From: Lentilactobacillus hilgardii DSM 20176 = ATCC 8290
GTDB taxonomy: Bacteria; Bacillota; Bacilli; Lactobacillales; Lactobacillaceae
Direction of reading: 5' to 3'
DNA: 43,489 nt
Assembly (NCBI RefSeq): GCF_000159315.1
Contig: NZ_GG669992.1
Location: 240,368-283,856 of the forward strand
The notes below the pieces were generated by a model. That model saw nothing but the letters and a program-made list of their open reading frames with translations, was not told the DNA's origin and did no database searches. Every line of letters begins with the position of its first letter. Position 1 is the first letter of the stretch. This document shows positions 24,846 to 33,625 of this stretch, piece by piece. The translations under genes were made by a program, and so were the position numbers.

Positions 24846-24974
24846 TAAACATCCCTCAATTAAAATAAATTTAATAGACTAACTAAGCACGCAAAAGTTT
24901 ACGTTGTTTTTTTATTTAGGCATACTAACCATAATCGGATCAAAGAAATAAGTTTATGTGAAAGGGTTGAAGTC

Positions 24975-25160
24975 ATGATAATTTGGTTTACAGTGGTTTT
25001 ACTTTTTCTCTTTTGGTTCATTGGGGTATTCATCCATAATAAAAATAACATCCCTGATCAAAGGGATGTAGACCAATTCATGGCTGGCGCATTAGATATA
25101 TTAAAATATGCTTCGTGCTTACCAAAATGCTTACCATTGATTTCGTCTAAATCGAATTGA
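24975..25160 (+). CDS. Small membrane protein at the island's right end
   Basis: A 61 aa frame with one strong N-terminal membrane helix (WFTVVLLFLFWFIGVFI, residues 3-20), then a polar part NNIPDQRDVDQFMAGALDIL. The last 15 residues (YASCLPKCLPLISSKSN) are encoded by the integrase arm sites, so the original C-terminus was probably replaced when the element end formed. The upstream AAAGGGTTGAAGTC is a modest ribosome binding site. Function unknown. Confidence 0.45.
   Translation: MIIWFTVVLLFLFWFIGVFIHNKNNIPDQRDVDQFMAGALDILKYASCLPKCLPLISSKSN
25116..25135 (+). repeat. Right integrase arm-type sites
   Basis: TGCTTACC at 25116-25123 and 25128-25135, followed by ATTGA, copies the pair at 13316-13335 with the same spacing. 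A partial third copy (TGCTTCG) lies at 25109. Confidence 0.65.
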
Positions 25161-25178
25161 ATCGAAGTGTTAAAAAGT

Positions 25179-25224
25179 AAAAAAACAGCAACCACGGCGT
25201 TTTAAGGCTGCATGGCTACTGTTT
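25179..25224 (-). terminator. Terminator of tRNA-Lys carried by the island
   Basis: On the minus strand AAACAGTAGCCATG pairs (with G-U pairs) with the complement near 25183-25197, then seven T follow. It lies inside the island, just after the tRNA 3' end, and mimics the displaced host terminator at 13165-13208. The island thus restores both the tRNA end and its terminator. Confidence 0.75.
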
Positions 25225-25233
25225 GAATTGCGT

Positions 25234-25249
25234 TAGTGGGCAGTCAGGG
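25234..25249. repeat. Right attachment core (att) of the island
   Basis: TAGTGGGCAGTCAGGG overlaps the last bases of tRNA-Lys and is identical to 13226-13241. Confidence 0.88.
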
Positions 25250-25309
25250 GCTCGAACCCTGGACCCACGGATTAAGAGTCCGTTGCTCTACCAACTGAGC
25301 TAACTGCCC
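25237..25309 (-). tRNA. tRNA-Lys (anticodon CTT)
   Basis: The 73-base cloverleaf is complete. Acceptor GGGCAGT pairs with ACTGCCC; D arm GCTC/GAGC; anticodon stem ACGGA/TCCGT with loop CTCTTAA (anticodon CTT); T arm CAGGG/CCCTG with loop TTCGAGC; discriminator A. CCA is not encoded. Its 3' end is the island's attachment site, and the gene remains intact. Confidence 0.96.
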
Positions 25310-25455
25310 ATCACTAACCGACTTAAATATAATAACATGGTGAAAAAACTTTTGCAATAGCAATTTTAAAAATTTACTTACAAGGTAGCGGTAATATTGA
25401 TTTAAAGGCAGAGTTGTTTGGTCTTTTGAACCAATCCAGCCCACTTCATACACTG

Positions 25456-25464
25456 TGTTATAAT
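25456..25464 (+). promoter_or_regulatory. Extended -10 promoter of the wal operon
   Basis: TGTTATAAT (TG plus TATAAT at 25459-25464) lies 70 bases before walR. No good -35 is visible, which fits an extended -10 promoter. Confidence 0.6.
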
Positions 25465-25534
25465 AACATCATGTTGGCGTGTGCAAATTTTGAAATAATA
25501 ACAATATTAAAATCCATGTTAGGAGAAATTGTTA

Positions 25535-26251
25535 ATGGCTAAAAAAATATTGGTAGTAGACGACGAAAAACCGATCGTCGACATAGAGAAGTTCAATTTA
25601 ACCAAAGAGGGTTATGAAGTTTTTGTAGCCTATGATGGTGAGGAAGCTTTAAAACAAGTAAATGAAGTTGATCCAGATCTCATCATTCTGGATTTAATGT
25701 TACCGAAGATTGATGGTCTCGAGGTTGCTCGAGAAGTTCGTAAAACAAAAGATACCCCAATTATTATGGTAACTGCAAAGGATTCTGAACTCGATAAAGT
25801 TCTTGGACTTGAATTGGGAGCTGATGATTATGTTACCAAACCGTTCTCTAACCGTGAATTAGTAGCGAGAGTAAAGGCTAATTTACGTCGTCAGGGCACT
25901 TCAAGCGGAAACTCAAGTGAAGGTGACGAAAATAAAGATATTAAGATTGGCGATTTAGTTATTCATCCAGAGGCATACTCAGTTTCTAAACGCGGTGAAA
26001 ATATTGAATTAACACATCGTGAATTTGAGCTTTTGCATTATTTAGCTCAACACATCGGTCAGGTTATGACGCGGGAACATCTTTTGCAAACTGTTTGGGG
26101 TTATGACTATTTTGGCGATGTTCGAACCGTTGATGTAACGGTCCGAAGACTTCGTGAAAAAGTTGAGGATAGTCCTAGTCACCCAACTTGGTTAGTGACA
26201 CGACGTGGTGTAGGGTACTACCTTAGGAATCCTGAAAGTGATCAACAGTAA
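25535..26251 (+). CDS. walR: Response regulator WalR (YycF)
   Basis: Essential OmpR-family regulator of cell-wall metabolism genes. ATG 25535 is 8 bases after AGGAGA; a TTG six bases upstream is rejected. This gives 238 aa. The receiver domain has the acidic pair VVDDEKPIV, the phospho-acceptor Asp in [19 protein letters not shown] near residue 53, and Lys in [13 protein letters not shown] near 102. The winged-helix domain (about 135-233) has [19 protein letters not shown] and [17 protein letters not shown]. It is the first gene of walRKHIJ. Confidence 0.97.
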   Translation: MAKKILVVDDEKPIVDIEKFNLTKEGYEVFVAYDGEEALKQVNEVDPDLIILDLMLPKIDGLEVAREVRKTKDTPIIMVTAKDSELDKVLGLELGADDYVTKPFSNRELVARVKANLRRQGTSSGNSSEGDENKDIKIGDLVIHPEAYSVSKRGENIELTHREFELLHYLAQHIGQVMTREHLLQTVWGYDYFGDVRTVDVTVRRLREKVEDSPSHPTWLVTRRGVGYYLRNPESDQQ

Positions 26252-26291
26252 GTTTGAGAGAAGATAAGAATGTAAGGGGTATTAACTGGTT

Positions 26292-28145
26292 GTGAATAAC
26301 CGAATCAAATTTTACCAATCAATTAAATTTAAAATAGCGCTGGTTTTCGCCCTCGTTTTGTTAGTAACTCTGGAAATTGTTGGTGCCGTATTTGTGAGGC
26401 AATTGGAACACCAAAACCTCTCAACCTTTACCAACCAGGTGCAGTTACAGTCTTACGTGAAGAACTCATTGATCACTGAACTTTCCCGTTCCAATAAGAC
26501 GTTGGCTAATAGGCGGATCAAAACAATTTTAAATGATTCTGACAGTAGCAACGCTGCACAAATTCAGGTTATTGATAATAAAGGAACCATTCGTGGAACC
26601 AATCAAGTTAATAATCAAGCAGTAGTTGGTCAAAAAACGACTGATAACGATGTTAAGAATGCAATTTATAACAGTCATAAAATTGAAAAGAACACTTATG
26701 ATTCATCGAGTAATACGAGATATTACACGTTGATCTCACCTTTGATAAAAAGTTCGGGAAATAGCAGTACGCTTGTGGGTGTCGTTTATACTAAAGCCAA
26801 TTTGGACACAGTATACCGAAACATTAATAGCATTACTGTCATCTACTTGTTTGCGGCCTCAATTGCGATTATCTTGGGCCTTTTAATTTCAATCGTGATT
26901 TCTCGAGCAATTACGCGACCGATTGAAGAAATGAAAAAGCAAACGATTCGAATTGCACGTGGTGATTATTCAGGTCAGGTTCATGTTTACGGAAATGATG
27001 AATTGGGCCAACTTGCCAGTGCCGTCAATAATTTGTCCGTTAGGGTTGAAGAATCCCATGAATCAACAGAATCCGAGCGTCGCCGTTTGGACTCTGTTTT
27101 GGCTAATATGACAGATGGCGTTCTGGCAACGGATCGTTGGGGTAACGTCATTATTATTAATGAAACGGCTGCTAGTTTCCTTGATCTTGATGAAAATCAG
27201 GCAATGGGAAAATCAATTTTAGATGTTTTGGATATTCGTAAAGATTATAGTCTGCGGGATTTGCTTGAAAAGCCGGATGAACTGATTCTTGATTTTTCAA
27301 GTGATGATCACAGTCTCATTTTGCATGCCCATTTTTCATTAATTCAAAGAGAATCAGGATTTATCAGTGGATTAGTCTGTGTTCTGCGGGATATTACCGA
27401 ACAACAGCGAATTGACCAAGACCGGAAACAATTTGTTTCCAATGTTTCCCATGAGCTGAGAACGCCGTTAACAAGTGTTCGATCATACATCGAAGCATTG
27501 CACGATGGTGCTTGGAAAGATCCTAAGTTGGCACCCAAGTTTCTAAAAGTCACCCAGGATGAAACTGATCGAATGATTCGAATGATCAATGATCTATTGA
27601 CATTATCACGAATGGATTCAGGCACTCAAAAAATGGAAGTTGAACTTGTTAATATTAACGAGTTGTTCAATTACGTATTAAATCGATTCGATATGATTCT
27701 TAAAAAAGATGAACATCCTGAAAAAATGTACACCATTAAACGCTATTTTACCAAAAGAGATCTATGGGTCGATCTGGATACGGATAGATTCACGCAAGTT
27801 CTTGATAATCTAATGAATAATGCGATTAAATATTCTCCAGATGGCGGTGTGATTACCTGTCGGTTGTATGAGACACGTAATAAGGTCATTTTAAGCGTCA
27901 GTGATCAAGGCCTTGGAATTCCACGTAAAGATATTCCACATATTTTTGATCGTTTCTACAGGGTTGATAAAGCCCGTTCTCGCCAACAAGGCGGAAGTGG
28001 TCTTGGCTTAGCAATTTCTAAAGAAGTTGTTGAAGCGTTGCATGGTCAATTATGGGCGGAAAGTGTCGAAGGAAAGGGATCGACTTTCTATATTGCGTTG
28101 CCATATGAACCGCTAGAAGAGGAGGACTTATGGGATGAGGTTTAG
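26292..28145 (+). CDS. walK: Sensor histidine kinase WalK (YycG)
   Basis: Membrane kinase paired with WalR. The 617 aa protein starts at GTG 26292 (AAGGGG is 12 bases upstream, slightly far). It has TM1 (about residues 12-33), an extracellular sensor (about 35-178), TM2 (about 179-203), HAMP (about 204-257), PAS (about 265-370), HisKA with the phospho-acceptor His in FVSNVSHELRTPLTS near 386, and HATPase_c (NNAIKYSPDGG, SDQGLGIPRKDIPHIFDRF, GSGLGLAISKEVVEA). It overlaps walH by 11 bases, so expression is coupled. Confidence 0.97.
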   Translation: MNNRIKFYQSIKFKIALVFALVLLVTLEIVGAVFVRQLEHQNLSTFTNQVQLQSYVKNSLITELSRSNKTLANRRIKTILNDSDSSNAAQIQVIDNKGTIRGTNQVNNQAVVGQKTTDNDVKNAIYNSHKIEKNTYDSSSNTRYYTLISPLIKSSGNSSTLVGVVYTKANLDTVYRNINSITVIYLFAASIAIILGLLISIVISRAITRPIEEMKKQTIRIARGDYSGQVHVYGNDELGQLASAVNNLSVRVEESHESTESERRRLDSVLANMTDGVLATDRWGNVIIINETAASFLDLDENQAMGKSILDVLDIRKDYSLRDLLEKPDELILDFSSDDHSLILHAHFSLIQRESGFISGLVCVLRDITEQQRIDQDRKQFVSNVSHELRTPLTSVRSYIEALHDGAWKDPKLAPKFLKVTQDETDRMIRMINDLLTLSRMDSGTQKMEVELVNINELFNYVLNRFDMILKKDEHPEKMYTIKRYFTKRDLWVDLDTDRFTQVLDNLMNNAIKYSPDGGVITCRLYETRNKVILSVSDQGLGIPRKDIPHIFDRFYRVDKARSRQQGGSGLGLAISKEVVEALHGQLWAESVEGKGSTFYIALPYEPLEEEDLWDEV

Positions 28146-29436
28146 TAAATACTTGATACCAATCGCACTAACCATTGCGGTGATCATTAGTCTGACGCTT
28201 TCAGTTGTCATTTGGACAAACCCTGCCAATTATAAAAATCGACAGAATTCATCACAAAATACGCAAAATGAAGAAATTACTAAGCCGAAGCGTTATGTTT
28301 ACGCACCAACTCAGGCTATCCATACTGATAGTAATGGTAATCAAACCATTTTAGTTAATCGATTGGTTAATTCGGTATCTGAAATTCAAAAAACGATGCA
28401 TGGTTATAAAAATGTTCATTTAAAAACACTGAGCACTAAGTCTCAGGATAAGTATTTTCAGATTGCTAATCGGCCCAACTCGATTATGTTAAATTACGTA
28501 AGTCCGGTTTCGATTAGAGTTATTAGTGATGTTACAAACAAATATTTTGAAAAATTGCCAAATCATCAAGTTTCACGAATTGTCTTGCCGACAAATGATT
28601 CAACGAGGATCTATCTACTGAATGATAAAAATTTTGCAGTTTATCAAATTAAAGTTAAAAAACATAGTTTGAAAAACTTAAACAAGGTTTTGAATATGAA
28701 TATTCGACGAGTACCTGCCTCTCTTCAACTATTTAACGGACAGCCAATGATTTACGTTAAAAGTCAAATTCAGATGCAACCCTATAAGTACCTAATTGAT
28801 CGTCAGTCTGAAGATTATTATGTAAGCCGACTATTAAATAATAGAGATTCACAAAGTAACGTCACCGTTAAACGCCGGAAAAACCTAGTCACCTATAGTG
28901 ATCAGAATACGCTTCAATTGGCATTTAATTCGAGAACCAGAATGGGAACCTTTTCTGATTTTAGAAATAATAGTGATCAGCAAAGTGTGACTTCAGTACT
29001 TGATGATTCATACGAGCAATTAGTGGATTTGGGATTGCCATTGGACAGTGTTCGATTTTTCAATTATGATACAAATTCGCGAACCGTTTCGTATAGAACC
29101 TTTGTTGAAGGATTTCCCATTTTTAGAGCAAATGGGTTTGGGACAATTTCCACTCAGACTTTGAATGCCAACGCTAAACGGTTGCAGTTTTCATTGGATA
29201 ACCCGGAAGTACCAATTCCAAGTAAACAGGGGTATAGCACATTACCAGCAACTGAGACTGCTATTCGGCGTTTAATTGCAAAGGGATATCATGCAAAAGA
29301 TATTCGTGATTTACGAATTGGATATGGTTGGCAAAAAGATAAATCATCACAATTGCTGATTAATTTGATACCGGATTGGTACGTTAATTATAAAGGCACT
29401 TGGCGCAGTTATTCATCGTTGATTAACCGATATTGA
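28135..29436 (+). CDS. walH: WalK regulator YycH (WalH)
   Basis: Single-pass membrane-anchored extracytoplasmic protein that modulates WalK together with YycI. The 433 aa protein has one N-terminal TM helix (YLIPIALTIAVIISLTLSVV, about residues 5-25). The remainder is extracellular, as usual for YycH. ATG 28135 lies in the end of walK after AGAGGAGGAC. Sequence divergence is high in this family, so the call leans on operon position and topology. Confidence 0.9.
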   Translation: MRFSKYLIPIALTIAVIISLTLSVVIWTNPANYKNRQNSSQNTQNEEITKPKRYVYAPTQAIHTDSNGNQTILVNRLVNSVSEIQKTMHGYKNVHLKTLSTKSQDKYFQIANRPNSIMLNYVSPVSIRVISDVTNKYFEKLPNHQVSRIVLPTNDSTRIYLLNDKNFAVYQIKVKKHSLKNLNKVLNMNIRRVPASLQLFNGQPMIYVKSQIQMQPYKYLIDRQSEDYYVSRLLNNRDSQSNVTVKRRKNLVTYSDQNTLQLAFNSRTRMGTFSDFRNNSDQQSVTSVLDDSYEQLVDLGLPLDSVRFFNYDTNSRTVSYRTFVEGFPIFRANGFGTISTQTLNANAKRLQFSLDNPEVPIPSKQGYSTLPATETAIRRLIAKGYHAKDIRDLRIGYGWQKDKSSQLLINLIPDWYVNYKGTWRSYSSLINRY

Positions 29437-29458
29437 TAGTGAAAGGAGGGGGAGTCGT

Positions 29459-30295
29459 TTGAATTTTAGGCGAATAGAGATCATTTTCTTGGTAACGTTT
29501 ATTGCAATTGATATTTTTTTGTTTGGAATGTTTGAGCAGAATATGAATATGCAAGCCGAAAACGTATCTCAGGGTGATTCTGATTCAAAAATTATCAAAG
29601 AAATGAAAGATGACCAGATTAAAGTGGGCAGCCTTTCTAAAAAGAAAAATTTTGCGTATTACCTTTCCGGTACGCAAAACGATACCTTACGTAACCAGAT
29701 GGGTCAGCTGTTAAATCAGACTCCCCACTATGTTGGCTATGAACTGGATAGTGAATTTAAGGATCCTGTTAAAGTTAATAAGGATAATCCACAGCAATCT
29801 ATTAATAAGTTATTGATGGACCCAACTTTCGTTGCTTTTGGCGATCAATATCAATATAGTAAAGACCTATCGACACCGCGAAGTATCGTTTATATTCAAA
29901 AGGCAATGGGTGGTTTAATGTATTCGACTGAAGCGCAAATCAGGTTTACGCTGAATGGTCGTTATCAAATCGTGAGTTACACACAGTCTTACTTGCAGGA
30001 TATTAAAAGTTTACGTGAAAAATCGGAGACGATTTCGGAAACTCGTGCTTTAATATGGTTATACCAATACAATGAGATTCCAAATAACACAAAGGTATCC
30101 TGGGCAAAACTAGGTTATACTAAATTGTTATCCATTGACGATGATCGCGTTTTTATTCCGACTTGGATTATCGCAATCAAGCCCCAAAACTCACCACAGG
30201 TTCAGCTTAAAAAGATTAATGCCTTTACCGGTGGTATCATAAAAGAAACGAATGAAAACTTGAAAAACAGTCAAAGTATCTCTGGAGTTAATTAA
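29459..30295 (+). CDS. walI: WalK regulator YycI (WalI)
   Basis: The 278 aa membrane-anchored partner of YycH. TTG 29459 follows GGAGGGGG. One TM helix (IEIIFLVTFIAIDIFLFGMF, about residues 5-25) precedes a periplasm-equivalent domain of the YycI type with repeated strands (SYTQSYLQDIKSLREKSE, FIPTWIIAIK). The stop overlaps the walJ start (TAATG). Position and topology support the call. Confidence 0.9.
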   Translation: MNFRRIEIIFLVTFIAIDIFLFGMFEQNMNMQAENVSQGDSDSKIIKEMKDDQIKVGSLSKKKNFAYYLSGTQNDTLRNQMGQLLNQTPHYVGYELDSEFKDPVKVNKDNPQQSINKLLMDPTFVAFGDQYQYSKDLSTPRSIVYIQKAMGGLMYSTEAQIRFTLNGRYQIVSYTQSYLQDIKSLREKSETISETRALIWLYQYNEIPNNTKVSWAKLGYTKLLSIDDDRVFIPTWIIAIKPQNSPQVQLKKINAFTGGIIKETNENLKNSQSISGVN

Positions 30296-31119
30296 TGTTG
30301 GAAAGAAGAAGCACTATGGAAAATGATGATATGCAAATCAGTGTACTTGCCAGTGGAAGCACCGGCAACGTTACATATGTTGAGACTCCGCAGCATAAAA
30401 TTCTTTTAGATGCGGGATTGAGTGGTAAAAAAATTGCAAACCTGATGTGTTCAATTGGGCGTGACATTAATGATGTCGATACACTTTTGGTAACTCATGA
30501 ACACTCGGATCATCGACAAAGTGTCGGTGTTTTAGCACGAAAATATGATTTGAATGTGTATGCTAATCAAGGCACATGGGATGCTATGCGATCACGAATA
30601 GGTAAAATTCCAGAAGAAGAAATTAATATTTTTCCACCAGATACGGTTATGGATTTTGGTGATATTGATATTGAGAGTTTTTCAGTGTCGCATGATGCAG
30701 CTGAACCACAGTTTTATGTTTTTCATCATCGTAACAAGTCATTTGTTGTCTTAACCGATACCGGATACGTTTCAGATCGGATGGAGGGGGTTATCAAAGA
30801 TGCAGATGGTTATCTTTTGGAGTGTAATCACGACATCGAGATGCTAGAGAATGGTGAATATTCATGGCCGTTAAAACAGCGGATTTTGGGTGATCAGGGT
30901 CATCTTTCAAATGAAGATGGTGCCAATACGATGCTGGATGTGATTGGTCATCGAACAAAGAAGATCTTTCTGGGACATCGAAGTCAGCATAATAATATGA
31001 AATCACTTTGTCATTTAACTGTTGCGTCAATTCTGGCTGATCATGATTATGGTGTAGGTAAAGATTTTAAATTGTATGATACGGAACCGGAAACGGCATC
31101 TTCTTTAATGATTATTTAG
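30295..31119 (+). CDS. walJ: Metallo-beta-lactamase fold protein WalJ (YycJ)
   Basis: The 274 aa metallo-hydrolase last in the wal operon. Members are proposed exonuclease-like DNA repair enzymes linked to wal signalling. The metal-binding motif THEHSDHRQS lies near residue 67; further ligands are His in FSVSHDAAEP, Asp in VLTDTGYVS and the C-terminal LGHRSQHNN. It starts ISVLASGSTGNVTYVE. ATG 30295 is supported by GGAG 7 bases upstream and stop overlap; ATG 30316 is an alternative (GGAAAG upstream). Confidence 0.93.
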   Translation: MLERRSTMENDDMQISVLASGSTGNVTYVETPQHKILLDAGLSGKKIANLMCSIGRDINDVDTLLVTHEHSDHRQSVGVLARKYDLNVYANQGTWDAMRSRIGKIPEEEINIFPPDTVMDFGDIDIESFSVSHDAAEPQFYVFHHRNKSFVVLTDTGYVSDRMEGVIKDADGYLLECNHDIEMLENGEYSWPLKQRILGDQGHLSNEDGANTMLDVIGHRTKKIFLGHRSQHNNMKSLCHLTVASILADHDYGVGKDFKLYDTEPETASSLMII

Positions 31120-31206
31120 ATTTCCTTTAGAATTTTATAACTTTGAGAACACACTTTTTTCAAGAAAAAAGTATATACTTTAAAGAAAACGAAGGGGGAA
31201 CACTCA

Positions 31207-32472
31207 TTGGCACAAAAAAATGGTTTTGGAAAAATTATTGTAACAGCTGTTATCGCCGGTGCTCTTGGCGGTGGAATAACTTATGGTGGTATGTCATACT
31301 TCAACAATAGTGATAGTGGCACTGGCACATCTTTGGTTTCGACCAATAAAAATGGCAATACCAAGATCAGTAATGTAAAGGTGAACCTCAATACACAAGC
31401 AGAGAAAGCTTTTAATGCAACTAAAAACACGGTTGTTTCCGTTATTAATCTTCAAAGAGAAAGCTCAAGCGATAATACGCTGGCCGGTATTCTTGGTGGC
31501 CTTGAGGATGGATCAGGAAGCAGTGGAAGTAGTAGTAAGAAGAGTGGTGAACTTGAGGCTTCTAGTGAAGGATCAGGTGTCATTTACAAAAAGAGTGGCA
31601 ACACAGTTTACATTGTGACTAATAACCACGTTGTTTCCGGTGCAAACGCATTGGAGATTATTCTGAGTGATGGTTCAAAAGCGTCAGCTAAAGTGGTTGG
31701 TAAGGATGCTGTTACTGATTTAGCAGTTATTAAGATTACTTCGAACAAGGTCAAAGATGTCGCTCAATTTGGAGATTCTGATAACATTAAAGTTGCTGAA
31801 CCTGTTCTTGCAATTGGCTCACCACTTGGTTCTCAATATGCAACTTCTGTTACTCAGGGTATTATTTCTGCTAAGAAGCGTGAAGTACCACAAACTTCAG
31901 AATCTGGTGCTCAAGTTGGCAATGCAACGGTTATTCAAACGGATGCGGCAATTAACCCCGGAAACTCAGGTGGTCCTTTAATTAATTTTGCGGGTCAGGT
32001 TGTTGGTATTAACTCTATGAAATTAGCACAGGATCAACAAGGAACCAGCGTCGAAGGAATGGGATTTGCCATTCCAAGTAATGAAGTTGTTACAATTATT
32101 AATCAATTAATCAAGAGCGGTCAAGTTGTTCGTCCAGCTTTGGGAATTGGCTACACTGATCTTTCCAATATTTCAGAAGAGCAACAACGCTCAGTTCTAA
32201 AATTACCAAAGAGTGTTACCCAAGGTGCGGTAGTCTTGAAAGTGAATAGTGGCTCGCCTGCTCAACGTGCCGGTATTAAGAAGTATGATGTTATCACCGA
32301 ATTGGATGGCACTAAGATCACACAACAGAGCCAATTACGTGATGTCTTGTACAAGCATAAGATTGGTGATAAAATTTCTGTTACGTATTATCACAAAGGA
32401 AATAAGGAAACAGGATCCATTACTTTAAGCCAAAAGGCAACGAATAAAGTGTTAAGTGAAGCAAGTAAATAG
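31207..32472 (+). CDS. htrA: Serine protease HtrA (DegP family)
   Basis: Membrane-anchored quality-control protease. TTG 31207 follows GAAGGGGG; 421 aa. N-terminal TM helix (about residues 9-29), a Ser/Gly/Asn-rich linker (about 35-120), then the trypsin-like domain with catalytic His in TNNHVVSGANALE near 141, Asp in DAVTDLAVIKI near 171, and Ser in NPGNSGGPLINFAG near 254. A single PDZ domain (about 315-405) has KLPKSVTQGAVVLKV. It is monocistronic with its own terminator, after the wal operon, the common order in this family. Confidence 0.96.
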   Translation: MAQKNGFGKIIVTAVIAGALGGGITYGGMSYFNNSDSGTGTSLVSTNKNGNTKISNVKVNLNTQAEKAFNATKNTVVSVINLQRESSSDNTLAGILGGLEDGSGSSGSSSKKSGELEASSEGSGVIYKKSGNTVYIVTNNHVVSGANALEIILSDGSKASAKVVGKDAVTDLAVIKITSNKVKDVAQFGDSDNIKVAEPVLAIGSPLGSQYATSVTQGIISAKKREVPQTSESGAQVGNATVIQTDAAINPGNSGGPLINFAGQVVGINSMKLAQDQQGTSVEGMGFAIPSNEVVTIINQLIKSGQVVRPALGIGYTDLSNISEEQQRSVLKLPKSVTQGAVVLKVNSGSPAQRAGIKKYDVITELDGTKITQQSQLRDVLYKHKIGDKISVTYYHKGNKETGSITLSQKATNKVLSEASK

Positions 32473-32524
32473 GAACAATCTCTAGCTAACAACACCGATA
32501 GTTAAAGATGTTATCTATTGTATG

Positions 32525-32562
32525 AAAAGAGCGAGTAATCGTAAGGTTGCTCGCTCTTTTGT
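32525..32562 (+). terminator. Terminator after htrA
   Basis: AAAAGAGCGAG (32525-32535) pairs with CTCGCTCTTTT (32550-32560). A-run and T-run flank the stem, so it can work both ways. Confidence 0.87.
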
Positions 32563-32761
32563 TAAATACTGGTTAGAAGGATACACAGATAAACTGAACG
32601 ATGACTTAAAGTAAATTAGTGGGTTTAATGGGTTTCCGAACGGTAAGCGAGTTAAATAAGAAAAATAAGGATAGTTAACGGATAAATACGAACTTCATGA
32701 AGATTATTTTTTAAAAGATTCAGTACTGATAAAAACAAACCAATTTTGTACACATTTCTCC

Positions 32762-33063
32762 TGTGGATAAACCTGTGGACAATCCACAAGGTGAATTGAA
32801 TTCACTGGTATATTACTGTTAATAAGTTATCCCCAGATTTTAAAAGTTATCCACATTTTCTGTGGATAACTTTTTTTAGAAATAAATTCTTGTTTGTTCG
32901 GTTTCCAAAATACTGATATAATAGGGTTTGCGAAGTGGATTTGCGAACGGGTGTTGTCCACAATTATGTGGACAACTAAAAGGGTACTTGACATATTTAA
33001 AAAAAATGCTGTGGTAGAAGAAAACGGTTTAAGTTATCAACCTGTGGATAACTATGTGGACAA
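32762..33063. promoter_or_regulatory. Dense DnaA-box cluster upstream of rlmH
   Basis: Four perfect DnaA boxes (TTATCCACA or its complement) lie at 32762-32770, 32847-32855, 32861-32869 and 33043-33051. One-mismatch boxes lie at 32774-32782, 32827-32835, 32954-32962, 32967-32975 and 33055-33063, and a two-mismatch box near 32781. Sites come in close inverted pairs. The 32473-33121 spacer has no gene. The canonical origin should be at dnaA, left of the window, so this is a second cluster. It straddles the rlmH promoter. A role in DnaA titration, transcription control or origin function is inference. Confidence 0.85.
32894..32922 (+). promoter_or_regulatory. Promoter of rlmH between DnaA boxes
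   Basis: TTGTTC (32894-32899) and TATAAT (32917-32922), spacing 17, with an extended TG before the -10. DnaA boxes on both sides suggest DnaA-dependent regulation. Confidence 0.7.
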
Positions 33064-33121
33064 CTTGTTTATAAGCCTCTTTTTTTACACAGGCTAAAAA
33101 TGGAATTAGGAGAAGATGAGA

Positions 33122-33601
33122 TTGAATATTAAATTAGTCGTTGTAGGAAAATTAAAGGAGAAATATTTTAAGCAAGGGATTGCTGAATATGCAAAACGTT
33201 TATCCCGTTTTTGTAAGTTTCAAATTATAGAAGTTTCCGATGAAAAGGCACCTGAGTCGTTAAGCCAAGCCGAAATGAATGAAGTTATGAATAAAGAAGG
33301 TTCGCGAATTCTAGATAAAATAAAAGATCGTGAGTACGTCTATGCGCTTGCGATTTTAGGAAAAGAGCGATCTTCCGAACAGTTTGCAAAGGAAATTGCT
33401 GATCTGACGACCTATGGTCATTCCGATATTACGTTTGTGATCGGAGGCTCTTTAGGGTTATCCAAGCATGTTTTGGATCGCGCAAACACGCAAATTTCGT
33501 TTGGAAAGTTTACGTTACCTCATCAATTGATGAGATTGGTTTTGACTGAACAAATTTATCGAGCATTTATGATTAATGAGGGAAGTCCGTACCATAAATA
33601 A
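33122..33601 (+). CDS. rlmH: 23S rRNA pseudouridine1915 N3-methyltransferase RlmH
   Basis: SPOUT-class methyltransferase modifying pseudouridine 1915 of 23S rRNA. TTG 33122 gives the standard 159 aa starting [19 protein letters not shown] 33116 lies only two bases from the AGGAGA ribosome binding site and would add two residues. Conserved blocks: [29 protein letters not shown] (SAM-binding knot) and the C-terminal [18 protein letters not shown], ending INEGSPYHK. The leader holds the DnaA-box cluster. Confidence 0.95.
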   Translation: MNIKLVVVGKLKEKYFKQGIAEYAKRLSRFCKFQIIEVSDEKAPESLSQAEMNEVMNKEGSRILDKIKDREYVYALAILGKERSSEQFAKEIADLTTYGHSDITFVIGGSLGLSKHVLDRANTQISFGKFTLPHQLMRLVLTEQIYRAFMINEGSPYHK

Positions 33602-33625
33602 GCGTTATCGAAAGAAGGCTATAGA

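Larger units (their letters stand above)
13226..25249. mobile_element. Integrated satellite / phage-inducible-island-like element in tRNA-Lys
   Basis: The ~12.0 kb element is bounded by a 16-bp direct repeat matching the tRNA-Lys 3' end. The integrase lies at the left end facing its attachment site. A divergent repressor/Cro-like switch, excisionase-like and Rha-like proteins, a primase and D5 helicase, and an iteron array follow. This order (integrase, master repressor, divergent early genes, primase-helicase, origin) is that of Gram-positive phage-inducible chromosomal islands. No capsid, tail, terminase or lysis gene is recognisable. Paired TGCTTACC integrase arm-type sites occur near both ends. 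The right third is gene-poor and holds repeats and decayed material. Confidence 0.85.

Noticed and set aside
21950-25070. AGGGATG / CATCCCT heptamers, about ten copies in the right part of the island
   Set aside because: The heptamer also occurs near 14001, 16744, 16833 and 34106-34229, so enrichment is modest; at 24850 it is simply part of a ribosome binding site.
32762-33063. Calling this cluster the chromosomal oriC
   Set aside because: Gene order places dnaA-dnaN just left of the window, and all core genes point away from there; no DNA-unwinding trio or dnaA gene is next to this cluster.
32894-33097. Open frame of 67 codons before rlmH
   Set aside because: It begins inside the -35 box of the rlmH promoter, lacks a ribosome binding site and is made up of DnaA boxes.
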